Assembly (NCBI RefSeq): GCF_947631165.1
Contig: NZ_CANRKH010000011.1
Span: 22,826 to 86,825, forward strand
DNA from: an uncultured Dysosmobacter sp.
Lineage (GTDB): Bacteria > Bacillota > Clostridia > Oscillospirales > Oscillospiraceae
Direction of reading: 5' to 3'
Length of the DNA: 64,000 bases
A model generated the notes under the pieces. That model was not told where the DNA came from. It ran no database searches and saw only the letters and a list, made by a program, of their open reading frames with translations. Both the position numbers and the translations under genes were made by a program. Every line of letters begins with the position of its first letter. The stretch's first letter is position 1. This document shows, piece after piece, positions 41,190 to 49,694 of this stretch.

Positions 41190-42074
41190 TTATGGCGGGG
41201 GCGGCTCCCCACGGTTTCGATAGGCGGCGCGGAACTCCCGGGGCGGCATCCCCACATGCTTGGAAAATTGCAGGGTAAAATAGTTCTGGGTCTCGTAGCC
41301 CACCATTTCCGCGATGCGGGCAATGGGCAGATCCGTGGAGATCAGCAGGCTCTGGGCCTCGCCGATGCGGCGGCGCAGCAGATACTGCATGGGAGAGTAG
41401 CCGCTGACCTCCTTGAACAAATGGGCCAGGTAGTAGGGGCTGGCGTGAAGGGCGGTCCCCAGATCCTGCAGGGTCAGCGGCTCCTGAAAATGCTGGTCGA
41501 TATACTCCTTGACCTGACTGCCCAGAGAGGAGGGATCCGGATTTGCCGGTCCCCGCAGGGATACGGTGCCGGAGATGGTCAGGACCCGGTCCAGCAGGGC
41601 CAGCATCAGCCGGTGGCAGAAGGCCTCGCAGTCCGGCCGGTCGGCGGTGAGATAGCGGTACATCATGTCGTACAGCGCCCTAAGGTCCGGCAGCTCGTCT
41701 CCCACGGGATAGACCACCGGGGAGTCCTCTGCCACCAGGGCGTTCTCCCGCAGGCCCGGCAGCCGCAGGCCGCTGACGGCGATGCAGCAGCAGCCAAAGG
41801 GATCGCCGGACAGCTCATCGTGGACCACGCCGCTGTTGATGACCAACAGATCCCCTGCCTTCACGTCATAAGTGGCGCCGCCAATCAGGAAGCGGGCCTG
41901 GCCCTCCTCGATCAAAAGCACTTCCGTCCAGTCCGGGTGGGCGTGAAGCAGCCAGGGATAGGCCTGGTCGGACCGCTGCCGGCGGCTGACGTACAGCAGC
42001 CGGGGCATGGTCTCCTGGGTAAATGCGGGCCGGTAGGCCCGTTTGACATAGCATTGGCCCCTTGGCTCCTGCAT
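41190..42074 (-). CDS. AraC-family regulator with cupin domain
   Basis: A 294-residue AraC-type factor. The N-terminal cupin has HAHPDWTEVLLIEEGQARFLIG and VKAGDLLVINSGVVHDE. The C-terminal HTH pair has LGTALHASPYYLAHLFKEVSG and IAEMVGYETQNYFTLQFSKHVG, then MPPREFRAAYR. AAAGGAGG upstream supports the ATG at 42074; the longer frame to 42146 is not supported. Its target may be a divergent or distant gene; the next upstream genes are the small peptide cassette and an alcohol dehydrogenase. Confidence 0.92.
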   Translation of the reverse strand: MQEPRGQCYVKRAYRPAFTQETMPRLLYVSRRQRSDQAYPWLLHAHPDWTEVLLIEEGQARFLIGGATYDVKAGDLLVINSGVVHDELSGDPFGCCCIAVSGLRLPGLRENALVAEDSPVVYPVGDELPDLRALYDMMYRYLTADRPDCEAFCHRLMLALLDRVLTISGTVSLRGPANPDPSSLGSQVKEYIDQHFQEPLTLQDLGTALHASPYYLAHLFKEVSGYSPMQYLLRRRIGEAQSLLISTDLPIARIAEMVGYETQNYFTLQFSKHVGMPPREFRAAYRNRGEPPPP

Positions 42075-42291
42075 AGGCAGATCCTCCTTTTGTGCCGCTC
42101 CCGCAGCGGGAGACAGCAAGATATTATAAAAGCGGCGGCCTGCCAACCCGGCGGCCAGCCGGGTTGGCAGCGGCTGAAAGTCCTGTGCTCAGGGCATAGT
42201 GGCAAAAAATATCACAAAATTTTTGACAAAACTGACAACGAAGCGCGGCACAGAACTTCGCAAGAACGTGAATGTCTTTCCCGCTCCGCTG

Positions 42292-42300
42292 TGATATGAT
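42292..42300 (+). promoter_or_regulatory. Extended -10 promoter of the 19-residue peptide cassette
   Basis: TGATATGAT: an extended -10 element (TG-n-TATGAT) 35 bases before the small ORF. No good -35 hexamer is present at 17 bp. Confidence 0.5.
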
Positions 42301-42334
42301 ACAGACAACATCAAGAAAGAAGGAGGTGCCCCAC

Positions 42335-42394
42335 ATGTTGTATACACTCGTTTCCATTCTCGTGCTGGGCGGTGCCATGTACCTGGATCGCTGA
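42335..42394 (+). CDS. 19-residue predicted membrane peptide
   Basis: MLYTLVSILVLGGAMYLDR is a complete short reading frame of 19 residues: a hydrophobic helix ending in Asp-Arg. AAAGAAGGAGGTG lies 7 bp ahead of the ATG, one of the best ribosome sites in the window. An extended -10 promoter lies upstream and an intrinsic terminator 20 bp downstream, so it forms a complete ~140-nt transcription unit between two minus-strand genes. The family is unknown; it might be a type I toxin-like peptide, a regulator of a membrane protein, or a small protein with another job. Coding rather than chance is suggested by the ribosome site and cassette structure only. Confidence 0.65.
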   Translation: MLYTLVSILVLGGAMYLDR

Positions 42395-42413
42395 TCTGCG
42401 GCATAGAGAGACC

Positions 42414-42443
42414 AAGCGGCTTCCGAAAGGGGGCCGCTTTTTT
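42414..42443. terminator. Terminator after the small peptide gene
   Basis: AAGCGGC...GGCCGCTT stem followed by TTTTTTG. It lies 3 bases from the stop codon of the convergent alcohol dehydrogenase, which it may also serve. Confidence 0.75.
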
Positions 42444-42446
42444 GCG

Positions 42447-43625
42447 TCAGACCGCCAGATGCAGGATGGCCTGCATCTCCTCCGGACCGATCCGCACAAA
42501 GCCGCCGAAGGGGAAGCCGCCCGGCTTTTCCGCCCGGTGAGCGGCCATGGCGGGGATGTCCTCCTCCTTTGCTCCGATCTCGGCCAGCGTGGTGGGCATC
42601 CCCAGCGTGCGGAAGAAGGCCCGCAGGCGGGCGACGCCTTCCCGGGCGGTGCGCTCTGGACAGGCATAGTCCATCTCGCAGCCGAACACATTGACGGCGA
42701 ACCGGGCGAAGCGCATGGGGTCATGGGGCAGCACGTATTCCATCCAGGCGGGCATCACCACCGCCAGGCCCGCCCCGTGGGCGCAGTCGTAAAAGGCGGA
42801 CAGCTCGTGCTCGATCTGGTGGCTGGCCCAGTCCTGGTCACGGCCCACGCCGCAGGAGTTGTTGTGGGCCAGCATCCCCGCCCACATCAGGTCCGCCCGG
42901 GCGGCGTAGTCGTCAGGCGCGGCGACAGCCTTGGGCGCGGCGTCCACAATGGTTTTCAGCAGAGCTTCGCACAGCCGGTCCGTCAGGGCCACGTCGGGAG
43001 TGTTGGAGAAGTAGCGTTCGCAGATATGGGCCAGCATATCCACCGCGCCGCTGGCGGTCTGGTAGGCGGGCAGGGAGCAGGTGAGCCGGGGGTCCAGCAC
43101 GGCGAACTTGGGCCGGATGACGTCAGTTTTGGGGCAGCCCCATTTTAAATTTCCCTTCTCTTGGGTTATGACGGCGCTGCTGCTGCCCTCACTGCCCGCG
43201 GCGGCGATGGTCAGCACCACGCCCACCGGCAGGGTCGTTTCGATTTTCACCTTGCCGGTGTAGAAGTCCCAGAAATCGCCGTCGTAGCCCGCGCCGAAGC
43301 CGATGGCCTTGGCAGTGTCGATGACGCTGCCGCCGCCCAGGGCCAGCAGGAAGTCGCAGCCCTCCCGGCGGACCAGCTCGATGCCCTCATAGACCTTGCC
43401 GCTGCGGGGATTGGCCTGGATGCCGCTCAGCTCCGTCCAGGGGATGCCCGCCTTTGCCAGGGAGGCGGTAACGGCGTCGTAAGCGCCGTTGCGCTTCACG
43501 GAGCCGCTGCCGTAGACCAGCAGGACCTTTGTGCCGCCGAACCGCCGCACCAGCGCACCGGTGTTTTTTTCCTCTCCGTCGCCGAAGGCGAACAAAGTGG
43601 GAGAGTAGAAAGTGAAATTGTTCAT
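42447..43625 (-). CDS. Iron-containing alcohol dehydrogenase
   Basis: A 392-residue group III metal-dependent dehydrogenase of the butanol-dehydrogenase (BdhA/YqhD) branch. NAD(P) binding: GGTKVLLVYGSGSVKRNG and LLALGGGSVIDTAKAIGFGA. Metal ligands lie in AVDMLAHICERYF and in the HQIEHELSAFYDCAHGAGLAVVMP region (three His and one Asp). It reduces aldehydes or oxidises alcohols with NAD(P)H. GGAGG supports the ATG at 43625. An intergenic repeat separates it from the dehydrogenase upstream. Confidence 0.93.
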   Translation of the reverse strand: MNNFTFYSPTLFAFGDGEEKNTGALVRRFGGTKVLLVYGSGSVKRNGAYDAVTASLAKAGIPWTELSGIQANPRSGKVYEGIELVRREGCDFLLALGGGSVIDTAKAIGFGAGYDGDFWDFYTGKVKIETTLPVGVVLTIAAAGSEGSSSAVITQEKGNLKWGCPKTDVIRPKFAVLDPRLTCSLPAYQTASGAVDMLAHICERYFSNTPDVALTDRLCEALLKTIVDAAPKAVAAPDDYAARADLMWAGMLAHNNSCGVGRDQDWASHQIEHELSAFYDCAHGAGLAVVMPAWMEYVLPHDPMRFARFAVNVFGCEMDYACPERTAREGVARLRAFFRTLGMPTTLAEIGAKEEDIPAMAAHRAEKPGGFPFGGFVRIGPEEMQAILHLAV

Positions 43626-43643
43626 AAAAACCTCCATCTTTTT

Positions 43644-43741
43644 GAGAATTAGGAGTTAGGAATTCGCCTTTGGCGGAATGATCTCCATTTGTCCGGCAAA
43701 GCCGGACACTGAAATTTCTAATTCTTCATTTCTAATTCCTG
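43644..43741. repeat. GAATTAGGA-type dispersed repeat, copy 1
   Basis: An AT-rich segment with GAATTAGGA motifs, GGAATTCGCC, TTGGCGGAATGATCT, CCGGCAAAGCCGG and TTTCTAATTC. Much of the same order occurs inverted at 60283-60407. It does not appear to encode anything. Confidence 0.7.
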
Positions 43742-43747
43742 CCTATT

Positions 43748-44719
43748 TCAGTATCCGAGCTTTCGGTTCACCAGTCCCCGCAGAGGCCGTCCGGCGGCAT
43801 AGTTTGCAAGGTCGGCGCAGAACATCTCCACGTTGGTGTCGCAGGTGTAGCCCAGCGTCATGTTGCCGGAGACGTGAGGGGTCAGGATCAGGTTCCTGGC
43901 GTTCCATAGGGGATGCTCTTTGGGCAGCGGCTCCGGGTCCATCACGTCCAGGGCCGCGCCCGCCAGCCTTCCGGCGTTCAGGGCCTCCATCAGCGGCTCC
44001 TGGTCGATGGCGCTGCCCCGGCCCACGTTGATGACATAGGCGCTGGCGGGCAGAAGGGCGATGCGCGCCCGGTCCAGGAGGTGGAAGGTGCCGGACGTGC
44101 CGGGCAGGGCCATGACCAGGATGCTGGCCGTGGGCAGCACTTCGTCCAGCCGGGAGATGGGATAGACCGTATCAAAGGCCGGATGGGGCCGTCCGCTGCG
44201 GCTGAGGCCGGTGATCTTCGCCGCGCCCATGCCCCGCATCCGCTCCGCCACGTTGACACCGATGTTGCCGGTGCCGAGGATCGTGAACTCGTTGTCTCGG
44301 ATGGAGCGGACGGCAAGCTGGTTGGACCAGCTTTTGGCCCGGATCACTTCTTCATACTCCGGCATCCGCCGCAGCAGCATCAGGGTCACCATCACCACAT
44401 GCTCGGCGATGGTCACGCCATAGACATTGGAGTTGGTCAGCAGACAGTCGGGATTGGCGAAGATGGACGGGTCTTTGCAGTAGGGGTCCACTCCGGCGAA
44501 GGAGCAGCAGTACCACTTCAGTCCAGCGGGGGCAGTCCGCAGCAGCTCCGGGGAGTGGGCATACAGCACCTCGCAGTGCTGGAGGCAGTCTTTGGCCTCC
44601 TCAAACTGGTCCAGGGTGAAAAAGTGGGGAACGAATCCCGCCGCCCCGGCGGCTTTTTCGATCTGTGCCCTGTGGGCGTCCGTCAGAAATTCCAGATAAA
44701 TGCAGATGTCTCGGCTCAT
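43748..44719 (-). CDS. D-2-hydroxyacid dehydrogenase
   Basis: A 323-residue NAD-dependent dehydrogenase of the D-isomer-specific family. The Rossmann motif is FTILGTGNIGVNVAERM. The catalytic Arg is in VGRGSAIDQEPL, the Glu in LDVMDPEPLPKEHPLW and the His in LTPHVSGNM. Possible substrates are glyoxylate/hydroxypyruvate, 2-hydroxyisocaproate or similar acids; the sequence does not choose. The repeat at 43644-43741 lies between it and the downstream alcohol dehydrogenase. Confidence 0.92.
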   Translation of the reverse strand: MSRDICIYLEFLTDAHRAQIEKAAGAAGFVPHFFTLDQFEEAKDCLQHCEVLYAHSPELLRTAPAGLKWYCCSFAGVDPYCKDPSIFANPDCLLTNSNVYGVTIAEHVVMVTLMLLRRMPEYEEVIRAKSWSNQLAVRSIRDNEFTILGTGNIGVNVAERMRGMGAAKITGLSRSGRPHPAFDTVYPISRLDEVLPTASILVMALPGTSGTFHLLDRARIALLPASAYVINVGRGSAIDQEPLMEALNAGRLAGAALDVMDPEPLPKEHPLWNARNLILTPHVSGNMTLGYTCDTNVEMFCADLANYAAGRPLRGLVNRKLGY

Positions 44720-44797
44720 AACAAGAGATCTCCTTGGTTTATGATGATATTGGTTTATAGATATGTGATATTTGGACAGGGCGGTCTGCCCGGGCTG

Positions 44798-46393
44798 TCA
44801 AGTGTCCGCCAGCTGCCTGCACACCGCTTCGGCGCACCGCATGCCGTCCGCGGCGGCGGAGAGGATGCCGCCGGCGTATCCCGCGCCCTCGCCGCAGGGG
44901 TAGAGGCCCCGGACGGGGGACTGGTATGTTTCGTCTCGGGGAATGCGCACCGGTGAGGAGCTGCGGCTCTCCACAGCGGTAAGCACCGCGTCAGGGTGGT
45001 CATAGCCCCGCAGCTTCCGGCCCAGAATGGGCAGGGCCTCCGCCATGGCGTCCGCCACGAACCCGGGCAGACATCGGCGCAGGTCTGTCCAGACAACGCC
45101 GGGGCGGTAGCTGGGCCGCACCCGGCCCGGTCCGGTGGAGGGCCGGTGTGCCAAAAAGTCCCCGACCCGCTGAGCGGGGGCGCGGTAACCGCCGCCTCCC
45201 GCCTGATAGGCGGCTTCCTCCAGCCGCCGCTGGAAGGCGACGCCCGCCAGGGGGCCGTCTCCGCCGAAGTCCTCCGGCGTCACATTGATCAGCAGCGCGC
45301 CATTGATATTCTCCCGGTCCCGGGCGAACTCGCTCATGCCGTTGGTGACCACGCGGTCCGCTTCCGACGCGGCGGCCACCACTTGACCGCCGGGACAGAC
45401 GCAGAAGGAGAAGGCGGAGCGCCCGCTGGGCAGGTGGCAGGACAGCTTATAAGTGGACGCCGGCAGGCCGGGGTGTCCGGCGAACCGCTTGTACTGGGCC
45501 GCGTCACAGTCCGACTGCCGGTGCTCGATGCGGACGCCCACGGCAAAGGGCTTGGCTTCCATGGGGACGCCCCGGGCGTACAGCATCTCAAAGGTGTCTC
45601 GGGCGGAGTGACCGGGGCAGAGGATCAGATGGCGGCAGGGCAGGGGATAGGGGCCGCCAGGGCCGGAGACCGTAATGCCTGCCAGTTGTCCGCCCCGGAT
45701 GTCCAGGTCCGTCAGTTGGCTCTCAAAACGGATATCCGCGCCCAGATCCAGCAGCTCCCGGCGGAGACGCTGTAGGGTGATATGCAGATAGTCCGTCCCC
45801 ACATGGGGCTTGGCGTCGATCAGGATGTCCTCCGGTGCGCCGTGGGAGACCAGTGTTTCCAAAATGAAGCGGTGGCGGATGTCCTTGGTGCCGGTGTTCA
45901 GCTTTCCGTCGGAAAAGGCCCCGGCGCCGCCCTCGCCGAACTGGACATTGCTGGCGGGGTCCAGCGCTCCTGTGGACCAAAACCGCTCTACATCGGCCTG
46001 CCGCCGCTCTACGGGGCGCCCCCGCTCCAGCAGGATGGGCCGCAGCCCCGCCTTTGCCAGCACCAGGGCCGCGAACAGCCCCGCCGGCCCGGCGCCCACC
46101 ACCACCGGAGGCGTTTCCGGCGCGGGCAGGGGAGCGGGCAGCAGGTAGCCGGGCTTCCGCTCCATCCGGCAGACTTTTTTGCTGCGGCAGCGCTTCAAAA
46201 CGGCGGCCTCGTCTTTCACGGCCGCCTCTACGGTATAGACCAGGGCCGCGTCCTCCCGGGCGTCCACGCTGCGGCGCAGGATGCGGAGGGACAGCAGATC
46301 CTTTTCCCGCACTTTCAGGATGCGGGCGGCCTCCGCTGCCAGCGCCGCCATATCGCTGCCGGGGGCCAGTTTGATAGTTTCGATCTTCAGCAA
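44798..46393 (-). CDS. FAD-dependent oxidoreductase, COG2509 type
   Basis: A 531-residue flavoprotein. The N-terminal ~85 residues form a small alpha/beta domain (KVREKDLLSLRILRRSVDAR) typical of this family. The FAD site is PVVVGAGPAGLFAALVLAKAG followed by the acidic LLERG. FGEGGAGAFSDGKLNTGTKD and VRIEHRQSD are further family marks, and the end PCGEGAGYAGGILSAAADG closes the FAD fold. These uncharacterised dehydrogenases are frequent in anaerobes, and their substrate is unknown. The start at 46393 has a GGAAAGGAACC site. Confidence 0.9.
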   Translation of the reverse strand: MLKIETIKLAPGSDMAALAAEAARILKVREKDLLSLRILRRSVDAREDAALVYTVEAAVKDEAAVLKRCRSKKVCRMERKPGYLLPAPLPAPETPPVVVGAGPAGLFAALVLAKAGLRPILLERGRPVERRQADVERFWSTGALDPASNVQFGEGGAGAFSDGKLNTGTKDIRHRFILETLVSHGAPEDILIDAKPHVGTDYLHITLQRLRRELLDLGADIRFESQLTDLDIRGGQLAGITVSGPGGPYPLPCRHLILCPGHSARDTFEMLYARGVPMEAKPFAVGVRIEHRQSDCDAAQYKRFAGHPGLPASTYKLSCHLPSGRSAFSFCVCPGGQVVAAASEADRVVTNGMSEFARDRENINGALLINVTPEDFGGDGPLAGVAFQRRLEEAAYQAGGGGYRAPAQRVGDFLAHRPSTGPGRVRPSYRPGVVWTDLRRCLPGFVADAMAEALPILGRKLRGYDHPDAVLTAVESRSSSPVRIPRDETYQSPVRGLYPCGEGAGYAGGILSAAADGMRCAEAVCRQLADT

Positions 46394-46467
46394 GGCCGTT
46401 GGTTCCTTTCCTGGATGTCTCTCCTATTTTACAGTCCATTCACTTGGGAAATCGCAAACGATCTTTC

Positions 46468-46542
46468 AAGCGGGCTGCGTCCGCCGGGGCCGCTTACGCG
46501 GCCCAAATAAAACGATTTGATCGTTTATTTAAGAGTTAGTAT
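46468..46542. repeat. Dispersed hairpin-chain repeat, partial copy 4
   Basis: Keeps the right half of the family: GGGGCCGCTTACGCGGCCC hairpin, ATAAAACGATTTGATCGTTTAT hairpin portions and the GTTAGTAT end. The left half with ATACTG is absent. Confidence 0.7.
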
Positions 46543-46622
46543 AACATGGTTTTCTCCGTTGGAAAAGTCTTTTGGAATTTTTCTCCGCCGGGATGGGGAT
46601 ACTTGGAGCGGGAGGCGGTGCC

Positions 46623-47477
46623 ATGGACCGACGGCCGTTTTTTGAGGGCTGGTATTTCAAGCACCAGCAGGAGAACCATACAATAGCCTTTATTCCCGCC
46701 CACCACCGGAATGAGCAGGGGATCTATACCGCGTCATTGCAGGTCGTCACAGAGAGCCGCGCGGAGTATATGGAGATTCCCGCCCGGGAGTTCCATGTGA
46801 AGCGGGACCCCTTCCGAGTGCGGTGTGGGAACAGTGTGTTCAGCGCATCTGGCTGCCGGATCGACTGTGTATGCGGCGGAGAGCGGCTGGCGGGAAGCCT
46901 GCGCTACGGCCCCTGGACGCCGCCCAAGGGCGATATCATGGGGCCTTTTCGCTTCGTTCCATGGATGCAGTGCCGCCACAGCGTCTGCAGCATGGTCCAT
47001 TCCGTGGAGGGGACGCTGACCCTGGGCGGACGGACGCTGGACTTTCGCCGGGGGAAAGGCTATGTGGAGGGGGATCGCGGCTCCTCCTTTCCCGGCCGGT
47101 ATCTGTGGACCCAGAGCCTGCTTCCCGGCGGGAGCGTGATGCTGTCGGTGGCAGACGTTCCCTTCTGCGGCGGACAGTTTACCGGCTGCATCGGCTTTGT
47201 CTGGCTGAACGGCCGGGAGCTGCGTCTGGCCACGTACAAAGGGCTGCGGGTCCTGGAGGCCGGCCCCCGGGGCGCGGTGGTCCGGCAGGGGAGCTGGGAG
47301 CTGCGGGTCGAGCTTCTGGCAGCCAGGCCCTTGCCGCTGCAGGCGCCCCGGCGGGGAGATATGGGCCGTGTCATAAGGGAGAGCACCGCCTGCCGTGTCC
47401 GCTACCGCCTGCTGCGCCGGGGCGCGGCGGTGTGGGACACGGTATCTGAGCAGGCAGGATTTGAAGCGGAGTGGTGA
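46623..47477 (+). CDS. Tocopherol-cyclase-like protein
   Basis: A 284-residue protein with the fold signature of the tocopherol cyclase family: FFEGWYFKHQ at the start, ASLQVV, REFHVKRDPFRV, GPFRFVPWMQCRHSV, and GKGYVEGDRGSSFPGRYLWTQ. Plant members cyclise prenylquinones. The bacterial relatives in Firmicutes are not characterised and lack other tocopherol genes nearby, so a lipid-binding or lipocalin-like role is as likely. GGGAGGCGG supports the ATG at 46623. The 3' end is followed by a hairpin and a repeat element. Confidence 0.82.
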   Translation: MDRRPFFEGWYFKHQQENHTIAFIPAHHRNEQGIYTASLQVVTESRAEYMEIPAREFHVKRDPFRVRCGNSVFSASGCRIDCVCGGERLAGSLRYGPWTPPKGDIMGPFRFVPWMQCRHSVCSMVHSVEGTLTLGGRTLDFRRGKGYVEGDRGSSFPGRYLWTQSLLPGGSVMLSVADVPFCGGQFTGCIGFVWLNGRELRLATYKGLRVLEAGPRGAVVRQGSWELRVELLAARPLPLQAPRRGDMGRVIRESTACRVRYRLLRRGAAVWDTVSEQAGFEAEW

Positions 47478-47480
47478 GAG

Positions 47481-47738
47481 AGCCGCCGTATGAGCGCATA
47501 CGGCGGCTGAGACTGTCGAAAAAGTGGCATAGCCACTTTTTCGAGGAAGCTGCGGCCTGCCGCAGCGCACTCGTTGTCCGCCCAGGCGGACAACTCGCAC
47601 GTTTGCAGGCCGAGAAGTGTTTTTCCGACGTACACGCCGCCGGAAAAACAGATCAAACCTTTTTCGCGCCTGCGGGCGCGAACTCTGCGAGGCTTTTTCG
47701 ACAAGCTGGGAGCCGCCGTATGAGATCATACGGCGGCT
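47481..47738. repeat. Hairpin-rich element bracketed by duplicated hairpins
   Basis: Two hairpins with identical arms (AGCCGCCGTATG and complement; loops AGCG and AGAT) lie at 47481-47508 and 47711-47738. Between them is a ~200-bp segment whose ends are TGTCGAAAAAG (47514) and its complement (47693-47703). It contains the stems AAAAAGTGGCATAGCCAC, GTTGTCCGCC/GGCGGACAAC and TTCGCGCC/GGCGCGAA. Only the outer right hairpin is followed by T-rich sequence (CTTTTGTT), so it acts as the terminator. The arrangement looks like an insertion into or next to a terminator. Confidence 0.75.
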
Positions 47739-47919
47739 CTTTTGTTCAAAAATTCTTCACAGACCTTTCAGACATTTTTAAGCTATCTATTGTATACTGC
47801 GGACAAAAGATCGATAAATTCAAAAAACGTGCAAACAATCTTCACAGTTTTGACACAAAGAACAGATATGATCGTTCTAACAAAAGAAAAACCGGGATAC
47901 ATACAAGGAGGAACCAGTC

Positions 47920-49344
47920 ATGTATAACGACGAGCAGAACCTATATCATTACACATACCGCAAGGACGGAAGCGAGCCAGGCGCGCGCTTCGATCCTCAG
48001 GCGGAAGCGGCTTCCCAGACGGAGACCGGCCGCCCCACGGTGGATGAACAGCTCCACAACTATCAATCCGGGCAGTCCCAGCGGCCGCCCATTCAGGAGA
48101 TGAAGCCTGTGAAAAAGAATCGAATGGGTCTGAAGATCACCGCTCTGGCCCTGGTCTGCGCCCTGGTGGGCGGAGCGGTCGGCGGCGGCGTGGTGTGGGG
48201 CGTTTCCCGGCAGGGCGGCGGCACCACCGAAATCAACGTCAGCAGCCGCCCTGTGACCCAGGTGAACGTCAATACCGTCAACGGCAAGGACGCCATGAGC
48301 GACGCGGAGGTCTACGCCGCTAATGTCAACAGCGTGGTGTCCATCAACGTCACCGGCACCAACGGCACCAACTTCTTCGGCCAGCCGGTGCAGACCGCCT
48401 CTGCCGGTTCCGGCTTTGTCCTGACCAAGGATGGTTTCATCGTCACCAACTACCATGTGGTGAAGAATGCGGACACCGTGAAGGTCACCATGTACAACAG
48501 CGACGAGTATGACGCCAAGTATGTGGGCGGCGATGAGGACTACGATATCGCCGTCATCAAGGTGGAGGCGGCAGAGCTGCAGCCCGTGGTGCTGGGGAAC
48601 AGCACAGGGTTGAACGTAGGCGACCACGTGCTGGCCATCGGCAATCCTCTGGGCGAACTGACCTTTTCCATGAGCGGCGGCATGGTGTCCAGCGTGAACC
48701 GGGCCATCAATGTGGACGGTACGCCCTTCAACATGATCCAGACTGATGCCTCTATCAACCCCGGCAATTCCGGCGGCCCGCTGTTCAACCAGTTCGGCGA
48801 GGTGGTGGGCATCGTCTCCGCCAAGTATTCCAGCTACGCCACTGAGAGCGTGGAGGGCCTGGGCTTCGCCATCCCTATCAACGACGTTTCCGCCATGATC
48901 GAGGACATCATGACCAACGGCTATGTTACGAACAAGCCCTATCTGGGCATCACCGGCGGTTCCATGACGGAGCAGATGGCCGCTCAGTACCGTTATGACA
49001 TCGACGAGGGCGTATTTGTCTACTCTGTGGAGGAGGGCGGCGCCGCCGCCAAGGCGGGACTGAAGATGGGCGACGTCATCACCAAAGTGGATGACACGGA
49101 GATTGACTGCATGGAGGATCTGACGGTGGTGAAAAAGCAGTATTCCGCCGGGGACACCGTGACGCTGACCATCTACCGGGACGGCGCGGAGACCACCGTG
49201 GAGCTGACCTGGGACGCCGTACCCGCCGACCAGCAGGCAAGCCAGGAGGAAGCGCAGACCCAGCAGGACCAGAACGGCCAGAATGGCAATGGGTATGACC
49301 CCTATGATATTTTCGACTACTTCTTTGGAAACCGCTACCGGTAA
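47920..49344 (+). CDS. HtrA/DegP-like serine protease
   Basis: A 474-residue membrane-anchored S1C protease for damaged envelope proteins. The cytoplasmic N-terminus (~60 residues, charged and Gln-rich) is followed by one transmembrane helix (~68-92). The trypsin-like domain has catalytic His in VTNYHVVKNAD, Asp in YDIAVIKV and Ser in NPGNSGGPLF. A single PDZ domain follows (~345-440; PYLGITGG, AAAKAGLKMGDVI). The tail is Gln/Asn-rich and ends DIFDYFFGNRYR. AGGAGG precedes the ATG. The 180-bp AT-rich upstream region should hold its promoter, but no confident -35/-10 pair was found. Confidence 0.94.
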   Translation: MYNDEQNLYHYTYRKDGSEPGARFDPQAEAASQTETGRPTVDEQLHNYQSGQSQRPPIQEMKPVKKNRMGLKITALALVCALVGGAVGGGVVWGVSRQGGGTTEINVSSRPVTQVNVNTVNGKDAMSDAEVYAANVNSVVSINVTGTNGTNFFGQPVQTASAGSGFVLTKDGFIVTNYHVVKNADTVKVTMYNSDEYDAKYVGGDEDYDIAVIKVEAAELQPVVLGNSTGLNVGDHVLAIGNPLGELTFSMSGGMVSSVNRAINVDGTPFNMIQTDASINPGNSGGPLFNQFGEVVGIVSAKYSSYATESVEGLGFAIPINDVSAMIEDIMTNGYVTNKPYLGITGGSMTEQMAAQYRYDIDEGVFVYSVEEGGAAAKAGLKMGDVITKVDDTEIDCMEDLTVVKKQYSAGDTVTLTIYRDGAETTVELTWDAVPADQQASQEEAQTQQDQNGQNGNGYDPYDIFDYFFGNRYR

Positions 49345-49694
49345 GAGATCCAAGCCTGACGGCGGCTTCGCGGCAGCAGCCGCGGCAAGGCAGACGGCCG
49401 CCTATGCGGCAGGCGCGGGACAGTATCCTATATCGGACCAAAGCGCACCGTGCGAGAGCACGGTGCGCTTGCTGCGCCTGCCGGTATATGCGGTCAAAAA
49501 ACGGGCACCTTTGCCGGCGGTATGTCAACGCTTGGGGCCGGCCGTGATAAAACCGGCGCAGTCAATCCCGGTTTATGGGGAGAAACCGGATGGAAGTTCG
49601 ATATAAAGCCTGCATGTTCATATGTGTTGCTTGCAGCAACGGGCAGTTCTTCGTACAATCGTGATAACAACAGAAGGAAAGGAGTTTATCCCGA
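49345..49694. other. 350-bp gene-free region with hairpins
   Basis: Holds a perfect 13-bp inverted repeat at 49441-49470 (AAGCGCACCGTGC, loop GAGA), further CCGGCGG/CCGCCGG complementary segments and an AT-richer end with the promoter of the next gene. No coding frame, RNA gene or terminator T tract was recognised in it. Confidence 0.6.
49631..49659 (+). promoter_or_regulatory. Promoter of the XRE membrane regulator
   Basis: TTGCAG (49631-49636), 17-bp spacer, TACAAT (49654-49659). Confidence 0.55.

Noticed and set aside
42213..42230. TTGACA-containing promoter upstream of the small peptide
   Set aside because: No -10 element lies at a suitable distance; the extended -10 at 42292 is better.
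49441..49470. Intrinsic terminator of the HtrA gene
   Set aside because: The stem is perfect but lacks a T tract and lies ~100 bp after the stop, so it is left as an inverted repeat only.
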